Origin: Bacillus salacetis
Lineage (GTDB): Bacteria > Bacillota > Bacilli > Bacillales > Bacillaceae_B
Direction: 5' to 3'
Assembly: GCF_003581585.1 (NCBI RefSeq)
Contig: NZ_QXIR01000009.1
Span: 1 to 64,000 of the forward strand
Length of the DNA stretch: 64,000 nt
The notes under the pieces were generated by a model. That model saw only the letters and a list, made by a program, of their open reading frames with translations. It was not told where the DNA came from and made no database searches. The translations under genes and the position numbers were made by a program. Below, in pieces: positions 8,470-17,231 of the stretch; within the stretch, counting starts at the first letter, position 1; each line of letters begins with the position of its first letter.

Positions 8470-9582
8470 ATGAAAATTAATGTTGATCCTCCAAACTCTC
8501 TCATGTTTAACTCGTTTTTCATCATGTTTGTCATACATGTTGCTCAAACCGGCGTTGGCATTGCAGGTCTTCCGCGCATCATTTTTCTTGAAGCAGGGCA
8601 TGATGCCTGGATTTCCGTCCTGCTGTCCGGTTTTCTATTGGCTTTTGCCATCCTATGTATCGTTATATTACTTAAGAAATACGAAAGCGCTGACCTATAT
8701 GGGATCCATAAGGATGTTTTCGGGAAGTGGGTCGGTTCCTTTTTCAGCATCTTATATATGGGTTATCTGTTTGTGATTGCCTATCTTGTGATCATGCACT
8801 ATACAGAAATGGTTCAGGCCTGGATTTTCCCGCAAATGCCTACATGGTTACTATCCGGCCTGCTCATCTTCCTTACAGTTTATGCCGTTTTAGGCGGTGT
8901 AAGGATCATTGTGGGGGTATGTTTTATAACCTTCATCCTTACAGCCTGGCTTGTATTCATTATTTCCGTACCTTTGCAATATATGGATTATACACACTTC
9001 TTCCCTATCTGGAACCACAGCTTTAAAGAAATAGGAATGGGTGTTTATAAAACCTCTTTTTCAGTTATTGGCTTTGAGCTTTTACTATTTTTTTATCCAT
9101 ACATAAAAGACAAAAAGAAAGTATTGAAGTATTCACTATTCGGAATAGCTTATACCACAGTGATTTATTTTGTTGTTACATTTGTTTCCATTGGTTTTTT
9201 CTCAGATATGACACTCGAGAAGACGATTTGGCCAGTCCTCTCAATGTTCAAGATTGTGAGGATACCAAACTTGGAACGGTTTGAGTTCATCGCTGTCTCC
9301 TACTGGATGCTCATCGTACTGCCGAATATATGCCTGTACTTCTGGGCTGCAACCAGGGGCTTAAAAATGGTTTTCGGCTTAAAGCAAAGAAAGATGATTT
9401 ATGTTTTCGCTGTATTGATATGGCTGGGTAATTTTCTCATTGATCAAAGGGTTGAAATGAATATATTTACTGACAGAGTGGCGACCGTAAGCTTTGGATT
9501 GACTTTTGTATATCCAGCCATACTACTGTCGCTGGTCTTCGCTAAAAATATCTTCAAGAAACAAAAAGGAGGATCTGCATGA
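8470..9582 (+). CDS. Spore germinant receptor subunit B (GerAB/YndE family permease)
   Basis: The 370-residue protein is almost entirely membrane-embedded, with about ten spans, as expected for the APC-type B subunit that binds the germinant. It opens with a short polar stretch (KINVDPPNSLMFNSFFIMFV), then HVAQTGVGIAGLPRIIFLEAG, the conserved first helix of this family. The ATG at 8470 is preferred over a GTG at 8464 because AAAAAGGG is then eight bases away. Its stop overlaps the start of subunit C (ATGA), so the two are translationally coupled. Confidence 0.95.
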   Translation: MKINVDPPNSLMFNSFFIMFVIHVAQTGVGIAGLPRIIFLEAGHDAWISVLLSGFLLAFAILCIVILLKKYESADLYGIHKDVFGKWVGSFFSILYMGYLFVIAYLVIMHYTEMVQAWIFPQMPTWLLSGLLIFLTVYAVLGGVRIIVGVCFITFILTAWLVFIISVPLQYMDYTHFFPIWNHSFKEIGMGVYKTSFSVIGFELLLFFYPYIKDKKKVLKYSLFGIAYTTVIYFVVTFVSIGFFSDMTLEKTIWPVLSMFKIVRIPNLERFEFIAVSYWMLIVLPNICLYFWAATRGLKMVFGLKQRKMIYVFAVLIWLGNFLIDQRVEMNIFTDRVATVSFGLTFVYPAILLSLVFAKNIFKKQKGGSA

Positions 9583-10742
9583 GGAAGATGCTTTTCCTAA
9601 CAGTGATTTTATCAGCATCCCTTCTCCTTGGCGGCTGTGTCGAAACAAGGTACCTTGAAAAGCAGGGATTGATTACCGGTGTAGGGTACGACAAGTCTGA
9701 TGCAAAAAATAAAATTGCCGGCACCCTTGTTTTTTACCAGTTCAATCCATCAATGCAAAATCTGTCAACGGTTATTACAGGTGAAGCGGATACAAGTAAA
9801 GGCATCAGGCTGTCTGCTAATATGGAGACCGACCACAATCTCGTTTCCGGCCAGCTCCGTGTGGCACTTTACGGGGAAGAGATAGCCAGGGATGGCATCA
9901 GCTCATTGGTGGATTCCCTCTCGAGGGATGCAACAATAGGAAATATGACCTATTTAGGAGTGGCTGACCCAAGTGCCAGGGAAATTTTATCTTATCAGCC
10001 AAAAAGCCAGCCCACTAATATGGGAACCTACCTCTATAACCTTATCCTGCTTAACATTGAAAATGAAGCGATACCCAATCCGACCCTTCAGGAATTCTTG
10101 ACAAGATACGGTTCGGTTGGCAAAGATGCCATCCTTCCCTATTTTTCAATAATGGAGCAAAAAGTCGGCATCAAAGGTTTTGCACTATTTTCAGATGATA
10201 AGCAGGTGGCCCTCTTGGACAGAAGCAAGATTTTTTATGTAAGATCCTTGATGGACAGCATCAAAACGGGAAGTGTGGAAGTGGAGGTGCCAAAGGACGA
10301 GTTTTACAAAGAAATTAAGGACGCCCAGAATAGCAGCATAGAGTCTGACGAGGAAGATGAAATAAAAGACATAAATATCACCCTGGATAATATTAAAAAT
10401 AGTTATAAAATCAAATTGAAAGACAAACAAAAGCCTTCCTACGAAATAAAATTGAAACTGGAGTCAAGGATCCTGGAAATGACTGTTCCCCTTAATTTAT
10501 CAGAAGCACCTGTGTTAAGAAAACTGGAAGAGGAAATTGAGAAATCGTTAGAGAAAAAGGGGATGGAGGTCCTTGAAGAAATACAAGAAACCGGGTCAGA
10601 CCCGATCGGCTTTGGCTCTTATTACCGGGCTTCTGTCAGAGGCAGAGAAGTGACCAAGAAAATGTGGGCGGAAAAATATCCTTCAGCCGAATTTGATTTG
10701 GATGTTGATTTAAAAATTGTCCGTACAGGAATCATTGATTAA
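9579..10742 (+). CDS. Spore germinant receptor lipoprotein subunit C (GerAC family)
   Basis: The 387-residue protein begins with a lipoprotein signal peptide ending in the lipobox LLGGC (Cys at about residue 20). It would therefore be anchored to the outer face of the spore inner membrane with subunits A and B. Following are VETRYLEKQGLITGVGYD, a canonical GerC opening, and near the end SVRGREVTKKMWAEKYP. It is the last gene of the A-B-C operon and shares four bases with subunit B. A GGAGG site sits inside the end of that gene. The receptor set looks intact. Confidence 0.95.
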   Translation: MRKMLFLTVILSASLLLGGCVETRYLEKQGLITGVGYDKSDAKNKIAGTLVFYQFNPSMQNLSTVITGEADTSKGIRLSANMETDHNLVSGQLRVALYGEEIARDGISSLVDSLSRDATIGNMTYLGVADPSAREILSYQPKSQPTNMGTYLYNLILLNIENEAIPNPTLQEFLTRYGSVGKDAILPYFSIMEQKVGIKGFALFSDDKQVALLDRSKIFYVRSLMDSIKTGSVEVEVPKDEFYKEIKDAQNSSIESDEEDEIKDINITLDNIKNSYKIKLKDKQKPSYEIKLKLESRILEMTVPLNLSEAPVLRKLEEEIEKSLEKKGMEVLEEIQETGSDPIGFGSYYRASVRGREVTKKMWAEKYPSAEFDLDVDLKIVRTGIID

Positions 10743-10916
10743 GACTATTTAGAAAGAATGACAATCCTTAGAAACCGCCGGTGCACGAACAGGCTCAGCT
10801 CTCGTGTCTCAAGGCATATCAATCAGACTGCTGTTCTTCTACTTTTGTTGTATTGCAGCAGCTTAAAGGAAAGTTTGCATTCTTTACTCTCTCACCCTCT
10901 AATTGAGTATACCAAA

Positions 10917-10962
10917 CCTCCTGACTTTGCATTATAATTACATCAACAGCATAGTCAGGAGG
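10917..10962 (+). promoter_or_regulatory. Inverted repeat over promoter and ribosome site of HD-GYP gene
   Basis: CCTCCTGACT (10917-10926) pairs perfectly with AGTCAGGAGG (10953-10962). The right arm contains the ribosome binding site, and the loop contains TATAAT (10933-10938). A transcript starting upstream of the left arm would hide the ribosome site; one starting from this TATAAT would not contain the left arm. It could also be a protein-binding operator. Confidence 0.65.
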
Positions 10963-10967
10963 ACTAC

Positions 10968-12485
10968 ATGGCTCTATTCCCCGCTTTTCAAAAAAGAATG
11001 TTCATTAATTACATTTTCGGCTCCCTAATAGCCGTACTTGGAGTCGGATCTGTTTTCATTTTTCAGACTCTTGATCTTCCCGGCAGGCAGTCTCAATATA
11101 TGATCCTCATAATTTCGATTTCACTCCTGTTTATGTTTACAGCCGAGTATCTGGTCTACAGCAGGCATATCGCACCTTTGAAGGCCGTTTACCGAAAGCA
11201 GGATCACTCTCTTGAAGTGCTAAGGAAGGCCTACATACACAGCTTGCATTTCCCTTTGCTGACGGTCAGGCGGATCATGCTTCCGCATTTCCTAGGATTG
11301 GCGATTCCCGCAACTTCCCTTAGCTATCTATTTATTCGAAGCGGCCATTTGAGTATCCCTTATTCATACATAGGATATGCTTGGGCAGGAGCTTTTTTAA
11401 TAGCTTCCATGCATGCGCTCATTGAATTTCACCTGACCTTCAGGACCGCTGCACCGGTATCATCCGACATAGCCGCTAAAGCTTTGCAATTATATAATAT
11501 AGATTTTTTGAAGGAGAAACAGTTTCACCTCAGTTTAAAAAGGAAACTTTTGGCAGGTTCGCTTTTTCTGGCACTTTTTCCTGTATTATTGTTCAGCCTT
11601 GCTCTGCAGGTGCGACTGTCCATCACGCTGGAACCTCAGACTGATTATTGGAATTGGGCAGGAGTCCTGATCCTGATCATCCTCGTTATGGCTGTTGCCA
11701 GCACAGTCCTTATATTCAAGAGCATAGAAGATCCCGTCAAAGAATTACAGGAAGGGTTCCGGGGGATAGAACTCGGAAAGCCTGAACCAATGGTCAATCC
11801 CTACACAGACGAATTCTCCGACCTAATCAATGGGTTTAATAACATGGTTGTCTCTCTGCAGCAAAAGGAAGAGAAAAACGAACAATTGATCACCAGTTTC
11901 TTCGATGTCATCGCAGCCGCACTGGATGCTCGTGACCCATATACCGCTGGCCATTCCCAGCGGGTAGCCGAGTATTCCGTGAAAATTGCCGAAAGTGCAC
12001 GGTGGCCGCTTCCAAAAATCGAATTACTAAGAAAATCAGCACTTCTCCATGATATTGGCAAAATAGGGATCAGGGATGAGGTTCTATTAAAGGAAGGAAA
12101 ACTGACGGATGAACAGTTCGATCAGATTAAATTACATCCGGTAATCGGCGCCAGCATATTAGAAGGAATAAATCTTACAGAAGAACTGCTCCCAATCCTC
12201 CCCGGAATAAAATACCATCATGAAAGGCTTGACGGAAAAGGATATCCAGAGGGGCTGTCAGGTCTTCAAATACCAGAATTCGGCAGGATGATCGCTGTAG
12301 CGGATGCCTATGACGCCATGACCTCCGACAGACCTTACCGAAAAGGAATGAGCATTACGAAGGCACTCTCCATACTGGAATCCGGAAAAGGGACACAATG
12401 GGACCCTGAATATGTTGCACACTTTGTTTCGATTGTGCGAAATAATTTTCAATCCTCTACTAAACAAGCTTCTGCCTCAGGGTAG
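10968..12485 (+). CDS. Membrane HD-GYP domain phosphodiesterase
   Basis: The 505-residue protein has about six N-terminal membrane spans, a HAMP-like linker at about 255-300 and a C-terminal HD-GYP domain. This domain hydrolyses cyclic di-GMP in characterised members. The metal-binding motif HDIGKIG begins at residue 361, and HHERLDGKGYP contains the GYP triplet at 425-427, so the catalytic set looks complete. ADAYDAMTSDRPYRKGMS follows. It probably senses a membrane or external signal and lowers c-di-GMP. A double hairpin lies at the stop codon. GGAGG seven bases before the ATG lies in an inverted repeat. Confidence 0.92.
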   Translation: MALFPAFQKRMFINYIFGSLIAVLGVGSVFIFQTLDLPGRQSQYMILIISISLLFMFTAEYLVYSRHIAPLKAVYRKQDHSLEVLRKAYIHSLHFPLLTVRRIMLPHFLGLAIPATSLSYLFIRSGHLSIPYSYIGYAWAGAFLIASMHALIEFHLTFRTAAPVSSDIAAKALQLYNIDFLKEKQFHLSLKRKLLAGSLFLALFPVLLFSLALQVRLSITLEPQTDYWNWAGVLILIILVMAVASTVLIFKSIEDPVKELQEGFRGIELGKPEPMVNPYTDEFSDLINGFNNMVVSLQQKEEKNEQLITSFFDVIAAALDARDPYTAGHSQRVAEYSVKIAESARWPLPKIELLRKSALLHDIGKIGIRDEVLLKEGKLTDEQFDQIKLHPVIGASILEGINLTEELLPILPGIKYHHERLDGKGYPEGLSGLQIPEFGRMIAVADAYDAMTSDRPYRKGMSITKALSILESGKGTQWDPEYVAHFVSIVRNNFQSSTKQASASG

Positions 12486-12521
12486 AAGCTTGTTTAGTGA
12501 GGAAAATTCCTCGTTTTTGTT
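12460..12521 (+). terminator. Double-hairpin terminator after HD-GYP gene
   Basis: The first stem, CTAAACAAGCTTCT with its complement (12460-12497), overlaps the stop codon. A second stem, GAGGAA with TTCCTC, follows directly with a U-rich tail (GTTTTTGTTTT). Confidence 0.85.
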
Positions 12522-12601
12522 TTAATGAAATGATAATAGAGAATATATAACTGAAAGGGACTCACCAAATGGTCTCTTTATTATTTTTTAGGAGTGAAAT
12601 T

Positions 12602-13681
12602 ATGCCGGAGGGAAAATGGTTTCGAAGAGGATATGCAATTGCACTGATACTGCTGATAATTTATTTAGGAACATTAGTTGATTTTATCTTTAGGCCCGTT
12701 ACAGTCCTTATAACAGCATTATTCGGGCCGATTGTGCTTGGCGGAATATTTTATTATCTATTAAGGCCGCTGGTGAATCTTTTGGCTAAAAAAATGCCCA
12801 AACCATTTGCCATCCTTCTTCTCTATCTTGCTGTAATCGGTTTGATCACCGGCGTTTTCTTCTATGTCGGCCCGATCCTGCAGAAGCAGGTAAACAGCCT
12901 CATAGACAACACCCCGCAGTTGATTGAGAAATTCCGTGACACCTTGTTGAATCTTCAGCAGAATGAGTGGGTTTCCCGCTTTCAGGAAAGTGACAGGTTC
13001 TCGCTCGAAACGATTACCAACAGGCTGACGGATTATCTGAATGAAGCAGCAACGACGCTTGGATCGAATCTGATGAACATCATCAGTACCATCACCAATA
13101 TCATTGTATTGATTATTCTCATTCCATTCGTCCTTTATTACATGCTTAAGGATGGAAACAAGCTGCCGGGAAAGGTCCTCAAGCTCGTGCCTCAAAAACA
13201 TGAAAATGAAGGCAAAAAAGTATTGAGAGATATGGACGAAGCTTTAAGCTCTTATATCCAGGGACAAGTCATCGTCAGCTTCTGTGTAGGTGTCCTTGTT
13301 TATATCGGATATTTGATTATCGGATTGGACTACTCCCTCGTCATCGCCATTCTGACGATGCTGACGAACGTCATTCCCTTTGTCGGCCCTTTTATCAGTT
13401 CCGTACCGGCAGTGATAGTCGGCTTCCTGCAGGAACCAATCATGGCCCTATGGGTGATCATCGTCATCCTGGTTGTGCAGCAGATTGAAGGAAACCTGAT
13501 TTCACCTCAGGTAATGGGAAGAAAACTGGATATCCATCCACTTACCATCATTTTATTACTGGTTGCCGCAGGTCAGTTCGCAGGCTTCCTTGGATTGCTG
13601 CTGGCAGTGCCAACTTATGCTATTCTGAAAGTCATTTTCACACATGTTTACCGGTTCATTAAATTGCGTACCAACCTATAA
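12602..13681 (+). CDS. AI-2E family transporter (YueF-like permease)
   Basis: The 359-residue protein has about eight membrane spans and a central polar domain (EKFRDTLLNLQQNEWVSRFQ). Its late motif, VVQQIEGNLISPQVMGRKLDIHPL, is diagnostic of the AI-2E/UPF0118 permease family. Some members export the quorum signal AI-2 and others have been linked to Na+/H+ exchange, so the substrate is open. I prefer the ATG at 12602 (GGAGTG eight bases before); an ATG at 12569 with AAAGGGA is also possible and would add 11 residues. A strong dyad follows the stop. Confidence 0.88.
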   Translation: MPEGKWFRRGYAIALILLIIYLGTLVDFIFRPVTVLITALFGPIVLGGIFYYLLRPLVNLLAKKMPKPFAILLLYLAVIGLITGVFFYVGPILQKQVNSLIDNTPQLIEKFRDTLLNLQQNEWVSRFQESDRFSLETITNRLTDYLNEAATTLGSNLMNIISTITNIIVLIILIPFVLYYMLKDGNKLPGKVLKLVPQKHENEGKKVLRDMDEALSSYIQGQVIVSFCVGVLVYIGYLIIGLDYSLVIAILTMLTNVIPFVGPFISSVPAVIVGFLQEPIMALWVIIVILVVQQIEGNLISPQVMGRKLDIHPLTIILLLVAAGQFAGFLGLLLAVPTYAILKVIFTHVYRFIKLRTNL

Positions 13682-13686
13682 CCATC

Positions 13687-13727
13687 CCAAAACAGGGACA
13701 GCCTTTATCCGGTTGTCCCTGTTTTGG
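13687..13727. terminator. 14-bp dyad between convergent genes
   Basis: CCAAAACAGGGACA pairs perfectly with TGTCCCTGTTTTGG around a 13-base loop. It lies between the convergent AI-2E transporter and DUF1033 genes. The stem itself ends in TTTT, but there is no U-run after it, so its efficiency is uncertain. Confidence 0.65.
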
Positions 13728-13753
13728 CGTATTGCGAAAACCCACTTACGGGT

Positions 13754-14104
13754 TCATCGAGGTACCACATTTTCCATTACTGTTTGAAGCTCTTGCTTTT
13801 CTTCATTAGTGAAAACCTTGAGGTCCTTTCCGTCCATTAGGATAAGACCATGATAAATCTGAAGGTCATCATCACAAGACTCACAAAATACCTTTTCACC
13901 CTCATCCCAAAAAGCAACAGTATTCTTTTTTTGCTTTCTATTTTTATATTCACCGGAAAGCTCACGAACAAGAGCAAGAAATTGTTCAAATGCTTCCTTT
14001 TCATTAGTAAACTCCATTTTTTCTGTAATATCTTTTTCCCAGTCAGAAAAAAACCACCACGGTTCAGCTTCTCCTGACATCCTGATGACACTGTACGATG
14101 CCAT
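13754..14104 (-). CDS. DUF1033 family protein
   Basis: The 116-residue protein matches the DUF1033 pattern as I remember it: EPWWFFSDWEKDI near the start, a helical middle with SGEYKNRKQKKNT, and AFWDEGEKVFCESCDDDLQIYHGLILM. Two cysteines (CESC) are conserved-looking. The ATG at 14104 follows GGAGGTG; upstream in-frame starts lack such a site. Its function is unknown, and the convergent neighbour gives no clue. Confidence 0.8.
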   Translation of the reverse strand: MASYSVIRMSGEAEPWWFFSDWEKDITEKMEFTNEKEAFEQFLALVRELSGEYKNRKQKKNTVAFWDEGEKVFCESCDDDLQIYHGLILMDGKDLKVFTNEEKQELQTVMENVVPR

Positions 14105-14209
14105 GAATATACACCTCCGAATCCTACGGATAAATTGTACAAGATTCTTCATCTGATACAAAATCATCTGCTTTTAAAATTCACTTTTTGTAATCTTATT
14201 ATTAGTCTC

Positions 14210-14402
14210 TTTTCGTAATCTTTGTTGCTATTCAATATAAATTTCAAATAAAATTCTTGTAAATCGTCGTGAAAACCCCTGTGAGCAGGCAAGAAAAGAG
14301 CGGCTCGTTCTTATTCGAGAGTAAAACCTTTGTATTACAGGGGGAAGATCCGGCACCTGTGATTTCTCTGAAAGCAACAATATATGCGAAAACAGCCTTT
14401 TA
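14210..14402 (+). repeat. Dispersed ~190-bp structured repeat, copy A
   Basis: This is a full-length copy. It starts TTTCGTAATCTTTGTTGCTATT and ends AAAGCAACAATATATGCGAAAACAGCC. Between these lie blocks shared with the other copies: AAAAGAGCGGCTCGTTCTT, GAGAGTAAAACCTTTGTAT and CCGGCACCTGTGATTT. TTGTTGCT and AGCAACAA near the two ends form subterminal inverted repeats. No credible gene overlaps it. Confidence 0.85.
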
Positions 14403-14448
14403 TTATGAAAGATATTGTTCAATTTATATCTTGTCATTCACCGAACAA

Positions 14449-14550
14449 GCCCCGGTAAACAAGAAAGTCTCTTTTTTACTGAACAGCCTTTGCATCCCGG
14501 GAGAAAATCGGATTTTGGGGGTTTTCCGAAAGCAGCCAATATTGCAAACA
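14449..14550 (+). repeat. Dispersed structured repeat, partial copy A'
   Basis: Beginning at CCCCGGTAAACAAGAAAG, this shortened copy lies just behind copy A in the same orientation. It has lost its 5' part and shows changed internal blocks, then ends GGTTTTCCGAAAGCAGCCAATATTGC. The family match is clear but degraded. Confidence 0.6.
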
Positions 14551-14722
14551 TCTATGTAAAAAAGCGGATAGCCCCCTTTGTACATCAAGCCTATCTCCAG
14601 CCTTAAGGGATAAAGTAAACTCTCAAAACGCAGGCTTCTGTATTCGATAGGGGTTCTTCACTTTTTTGACAAGTTCCCGATGGACAAGGCATATATTTGT
14701 ACTATTCAAAGGAGGTTGTCTA

Positions 14723-15178
14723 ATGAAATTTGTTGTTTTGAAAAAAGGGTCTATTATCTTATTTATTATTGGGTTTCTGGCTTTATCACTGGGTGCCGTC
14801 TGGATGCTTCTCCCAAAACAGTCATACCCCACTGTGACGATGAATGGAGAAAACCCCAACGTCCAGGTAATCAAGCTGGTAACTGGGGAATTTTCTTCTA
14901 AAACAGAAGATGGGAAAGAAATAGAAGCATATAGATGGGATCCCGGTACCATCGTTGTAGATAAAGGAGAAGAAATTCAATTCCGCATCTATGGAGTGAA
15001 TGGACAAGCCCACCCCTTCCATATTGAAGGAACAGAAGTTAAAGGCATAGTAAAAAAGGGCGAAGAATCGGTATTCAATGTGACCTTTGATAAAAAAGGG
15101 ACCTATAAACTCGTTTGTGAATCACATGATACCATTGAGAAAAACGGGCCGATGATCGGCTATATTGTTGTAAAATAA
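14723..15178 (+). CDS. Membrane-anchored cupredoxin-domain protein
   Basis: The 151-residue protein has an N-terminal membrane anchor at about residues 8-30, with no lipobox cysteine. A cupredoxin-like domain outside the membrane follows. HPFH at 97-100 and the CESH (Cys132, His135) plus Met144 arrangement supply a plausible His-Cys-His-Met copper site, resembling COX2-like or nitrosocyanin-type domains. It may carry electrons or bind copper at the cell surface. AAAGGAGG lies seven bases before the ATG. An IS3 remnant lies directly downstream, so any operon partner may have been lost. Confidence 0.8.
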   Translation: MKFVVLKKGSIILFIIGFLALSLGAVWMLLPKQSYPTVTMNGENPNVQVIKLVTGEFSSKTEDGKEIEAYRWDPGTIVVDKGEEIQFRIYGVNGQAHPFHIEGTEVKGIVKKGEESVFNVTFDKKGTYKLVCESHDTIEKNGPMIGYIVVK

Positions 15179-15215
15179 CCCATGAAAAAATAAAAAAGGC
15201 AGAATCCTTCTAGAC

Positions 15216-15880
15216 TGACATAGCGATTTGAGACACATATAAAACACCTCTTTAGGCTGCTTGCGCCCCAAATTCTTTGGGCGTCAGGTAGCCTAATTTT
15301 TCTAGGATACGGTCTTGGTTGTAATAGCGCATGTATTCATTGATCTTCTCCACGACTTGGATATTGGGAATCGAATTGAATTTGACGTACTGGAATTCCT
15401 CCGATTTAATATTGGAATGGAATGATTCAATGACCGCATTGTCCCAACAGTTTCCACGCCGTGACATACTACTGACTAGATGACTTTTCTTGACCAACTT
15501 TTGGTACGCATACGAGGTGTAGACACTTCCTTGATCAGAGTGGATGATCACTCCTTCCGGGTTCCCGCGCATCTCCAGCGCCTCTTTTAAAGTATCAATG
15601 ACCAGCGGTGTCTGTTGGTGGTCGTACATTTTGTACGCGACAATTTCATTATTGAACAGGTCCATGATCGTCGACAGGTACATCGTCGAACTTCCATATT
15701 GGATATACGTGATATCCGTCACCCATTTTTGGTTGGGCCCAGAAGCTGTGAAATTGCGTTGCAGAAGATTCGGCGCTATGATGACAGATTCACCTTGTGA
15801 TTTCCATTTTCGTTTTGGTTTGATCCGGCATTGCAAGTGATGCTTTTGCATGAATGAGCCGAGCATCCGCCACACCAATC
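15216..15880 (-). mobile_element. Truncated IS3-family (IS150-like) insertion sequence
   Basis: The right end is marked by TGACATAGCGATTTGAGACA (15216-15235), typical of IS3-group terminal repeats. Only the last two thirds of the transposase remain. The left end, OrfA and the first part of OrfB are absent, and no second terminal repeat or target duplication is visible. Confidence 0.85.
15252..15878 (-). pseudogene. IS3-family transposase OrfB, 5'-truncated
   Basis: The remaining 208 residues contain the integrase core with the DDE triad: D in KWVTDITYIQ, D in VIIHSDQGSVYTS and E in DNAVIESFHSNIKSE, spaced as in the IS150 group. It ends with the usual YNQDRILEKLGYLTPKEF. Full OrfB proteins are about 270-290 residues. 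Here the frame meets a stop about 3 bp upstream of 15878, where homology ends, and the zinc-finger/HTH part is gone. It should not be able to move by itself. Confidence 0.88.
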
Positions 15881-16005
15881 ACCGTTGAAAAATTACGGAT
15901 AGCTGCACTATCAAATCAGGAAGAAGAACAGGCATTATTTTATACAGATCATGCCAATTGCCATTAAACTGAAAGGTATTAAGTGATCTATATTGAGCCT
16001 TATCT
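15881..16005. other. Junction sequence next to IS3 remnant
   Basis: A plus-strand frame without a start, ending TAA near 15968, reads TVEKLRIAALSNQEEEQALF and could be the 3' tail of a gene cut by the insertion sequence. I cannot identify it. The rest is a short gap before the fluoride-channel genes. Confidence 0.3.
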
Positions 16006-16365
16006 TTATTGCATAGACATTCCCATTATTAATCCCAGAAAAGCAGTCATTAATCCTCCAGTATAACTAAAAGCCAAATACAAAATAGCGTTCCTTCCGT
16101 TTACCTTCCTTTTAAGATTCACCGCTTCAACCATGAATGTTGAATAGGTCGTAAAGGCTCCCAGAAACCCAACCCCGAAAAAAGCATAGGCCAAGCCCTC
16201 TATTCCCCGTCCCAGTAAAACACCCAGAAGAAAGGCACCTGCCAAGTTAACAATCAAGGTTGAGAATGGAAAACCAGGGTTGAGTTTCCGCTTGATAAAG
16301 TTCCCTGCCGCATACCGCGCAATTGCGCCGATAAATCCCCCGCAGGCTATTGCTAATATAATCAA
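16006..16365 (-). CDS. crcB: Fluoride channel subunit FluC/CrcB, second copy
   Basis: This is a 119-residue four-span membrane protein of the Fluc family, which exports fluoride as an antiparallel dimer. The family motifs GGFIGAIARY, FSTLIVNLAGAFLLG and GFLGAFTTYSTFM are present. I infer a TTG start at 16365 overlapping the stop of the upstream copy, with AGGGGTG as ribosome site. The ORF's first ATG lies deep inside the upstream gene. Two adjacent copies usually form a heterodimeric channel. The pair is co-transcribed. Confidence 0.92.
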   Translation of the reverse strand: MIILAIACGGFIGAIARYAAGNFIKRKLNPGFPFSTLIVNLAGAFLLGVLLGRGIEGLAYAFFGVGFLGAFTTYSTFMVEAVNLKRKVNGRNAILYLAFSYTGGLMTAFLGLIMGMSMQ

Positions 16366-16748
16366 TATTCCCGCACCCCTTTCAATTTCGGGATAGTAAG
16401 GCCAGCCCAGGCAAAACACAATCCGCCTGCAGAGCTTAAGAAAAAGTAGACAAAAGCAAGCATAAACTGACCTTCTTTCAAAAGGCCGATGGTTTCTATA
16501 CTAAAAGCGGAAAAAGTAGTAAATGAACCAATCATTCCGGTACCTGCGGCAGCAGCCAGACCTGGAGGGATCCTGCCGTTTTTCAGCCAGGTTTCTGTCA
16601 ACAGACCCAAAACAAAAGACCCTGCCAGGTTTGCTGACAAAGTCCCAAAAGGAAACACAGCGGGATCAGCTCCTGACAAAATATTGCCCACAAGGTATCT
16701 CAATATGCTGCCAACTGCTCCGCCTGCTCCTACAAGAACATAGATCAT
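16362..16748 (-). CDS. crcB: Fluoride channel subunit FluC/CrcB, first copy
   Basis: This 128-residue protein is the other half of the Fluc pair. GGAVGSILRYLVGN opens the first span. FGTLSANLAGSFVLG carries the conserved Asn, and GMIGSFTTFSAFS carries the phenylalanine track that lines the fluoride pore. The ATG at 16748 follows AGGAAG. A strong terminator hairpin at 16780-16842 lies directly ahead, suggesting attenuation control, yet I cannot find the conserved fluoride riboswitch motifs in the leader. Confidence 0.93.
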   Translation of the reverse strand: MIYVLVGAGGAVGSILRYLVGNILSGADPAVFPFGTLSANLAGSFVLGLLTETWLKNGRIPPGLAAAAGTGMIGSFTTFSAFSIETIGLLKEGQFMLAFVYFFLSSAGGLCFAWAGLTIPKLKGVREY

Positions 16749-16779
16749 TACATCACACTTCCTATATGTAAAAATGAAT

Positions 16780-16842
16780 AAAAAAAGTAAAAAGCACACT
16801 CCTCTATTCTACCTCTGCAGAGTAGAAATAAAAAGAGTGTGC
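16780..16842 (-). terminator. Attenuator-like terminator ahead of crcB pair
   Basis: On the minus strand GCACACTC (16835-16842) pairs with GAGTGTGC (16794-16801). Inner stems TTCTAC/GTAGAA and CTCTGCAGAG add to it, and a long U-rich tail follows. It ends about 30 bp before the crcB start, so it must be read through for crcB expression from any promoter upstream. Confidence 0.85.
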
Positions 16843-17118
16843 ATATATGCAAGTCTTACTATTGTCTGTTGATTCACATTGTATGATTCACACACCGGAT
16901 CAATCATTGATAAATTACCCTAACACAATGAAAGCCCTTCCTCTCGATCATCCTTATGGCTCCTAGGCCACGCCAGTGAGAATTAGGGGAAATTCTAGCA
17001 ATAACAATTATCATACAATCTTCATTCTTGTATCGGATAAGTCTCTGCTATTTTGCTGGATTGAAAAAAGCTTCCTTATTCCTTAGCGGATTCTCTAAAC
17101 CCAGCTGGATAAGGATTT
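16843..17118 (-). other. Structured leader region upstream of crcB, unidentified
   Basis: No gene is visible. On the minus strand CCCTAA (~16989) and TTAGGG (~16917) bracket a folded-looking segment containing TGGCCTAGGAGCCA, and a TATGAT box lies near 17010. This could be the sensing part of a riboswitch ending in the terminator at 16780-16842, but it matches no riboswitch I know. I checked specifically for the fluoride motif and did not find it. Confidence 0.35.
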
Positions 17119-17226
17119 AAAAAAATCGATCAAGCTTGGTTGATCTTCAGAAGAATTTTGGATGTACTACTACGGAGATTAGTAGCCAGTAAGACCTGAC
17201 TGTTATGTGGTATTAATGACCACAAA
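17119..17226 (-). ncRNA. Candidate small RNA (~108 nt), minus strand
   Basis: A consensus promoter at 17232-17260 would start transcription near 17226. The RNA would fold into TGTGGT/ACCACA (17206-17224), CAGT/ACTG, CTACTA/TAGTAG (17167-17185) and a final GATCAA/TTGATC stem (17128-17145) followed by seven U residues. That is the architecture of a small RNA or a short attenuated leader. No open frame with a ribosome site lies in it. I do not recognise the family. Confidence 0.5.
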
Positions 17227-17231
17227 CATTA

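Noticed and set aside
16843..17000. Fluoride riboswitch ahead of crcB
   Set aside because: Searched by eye on both strands for the GGCGATGG and GCTGATGACTCCTAC type motifs; neither is present.
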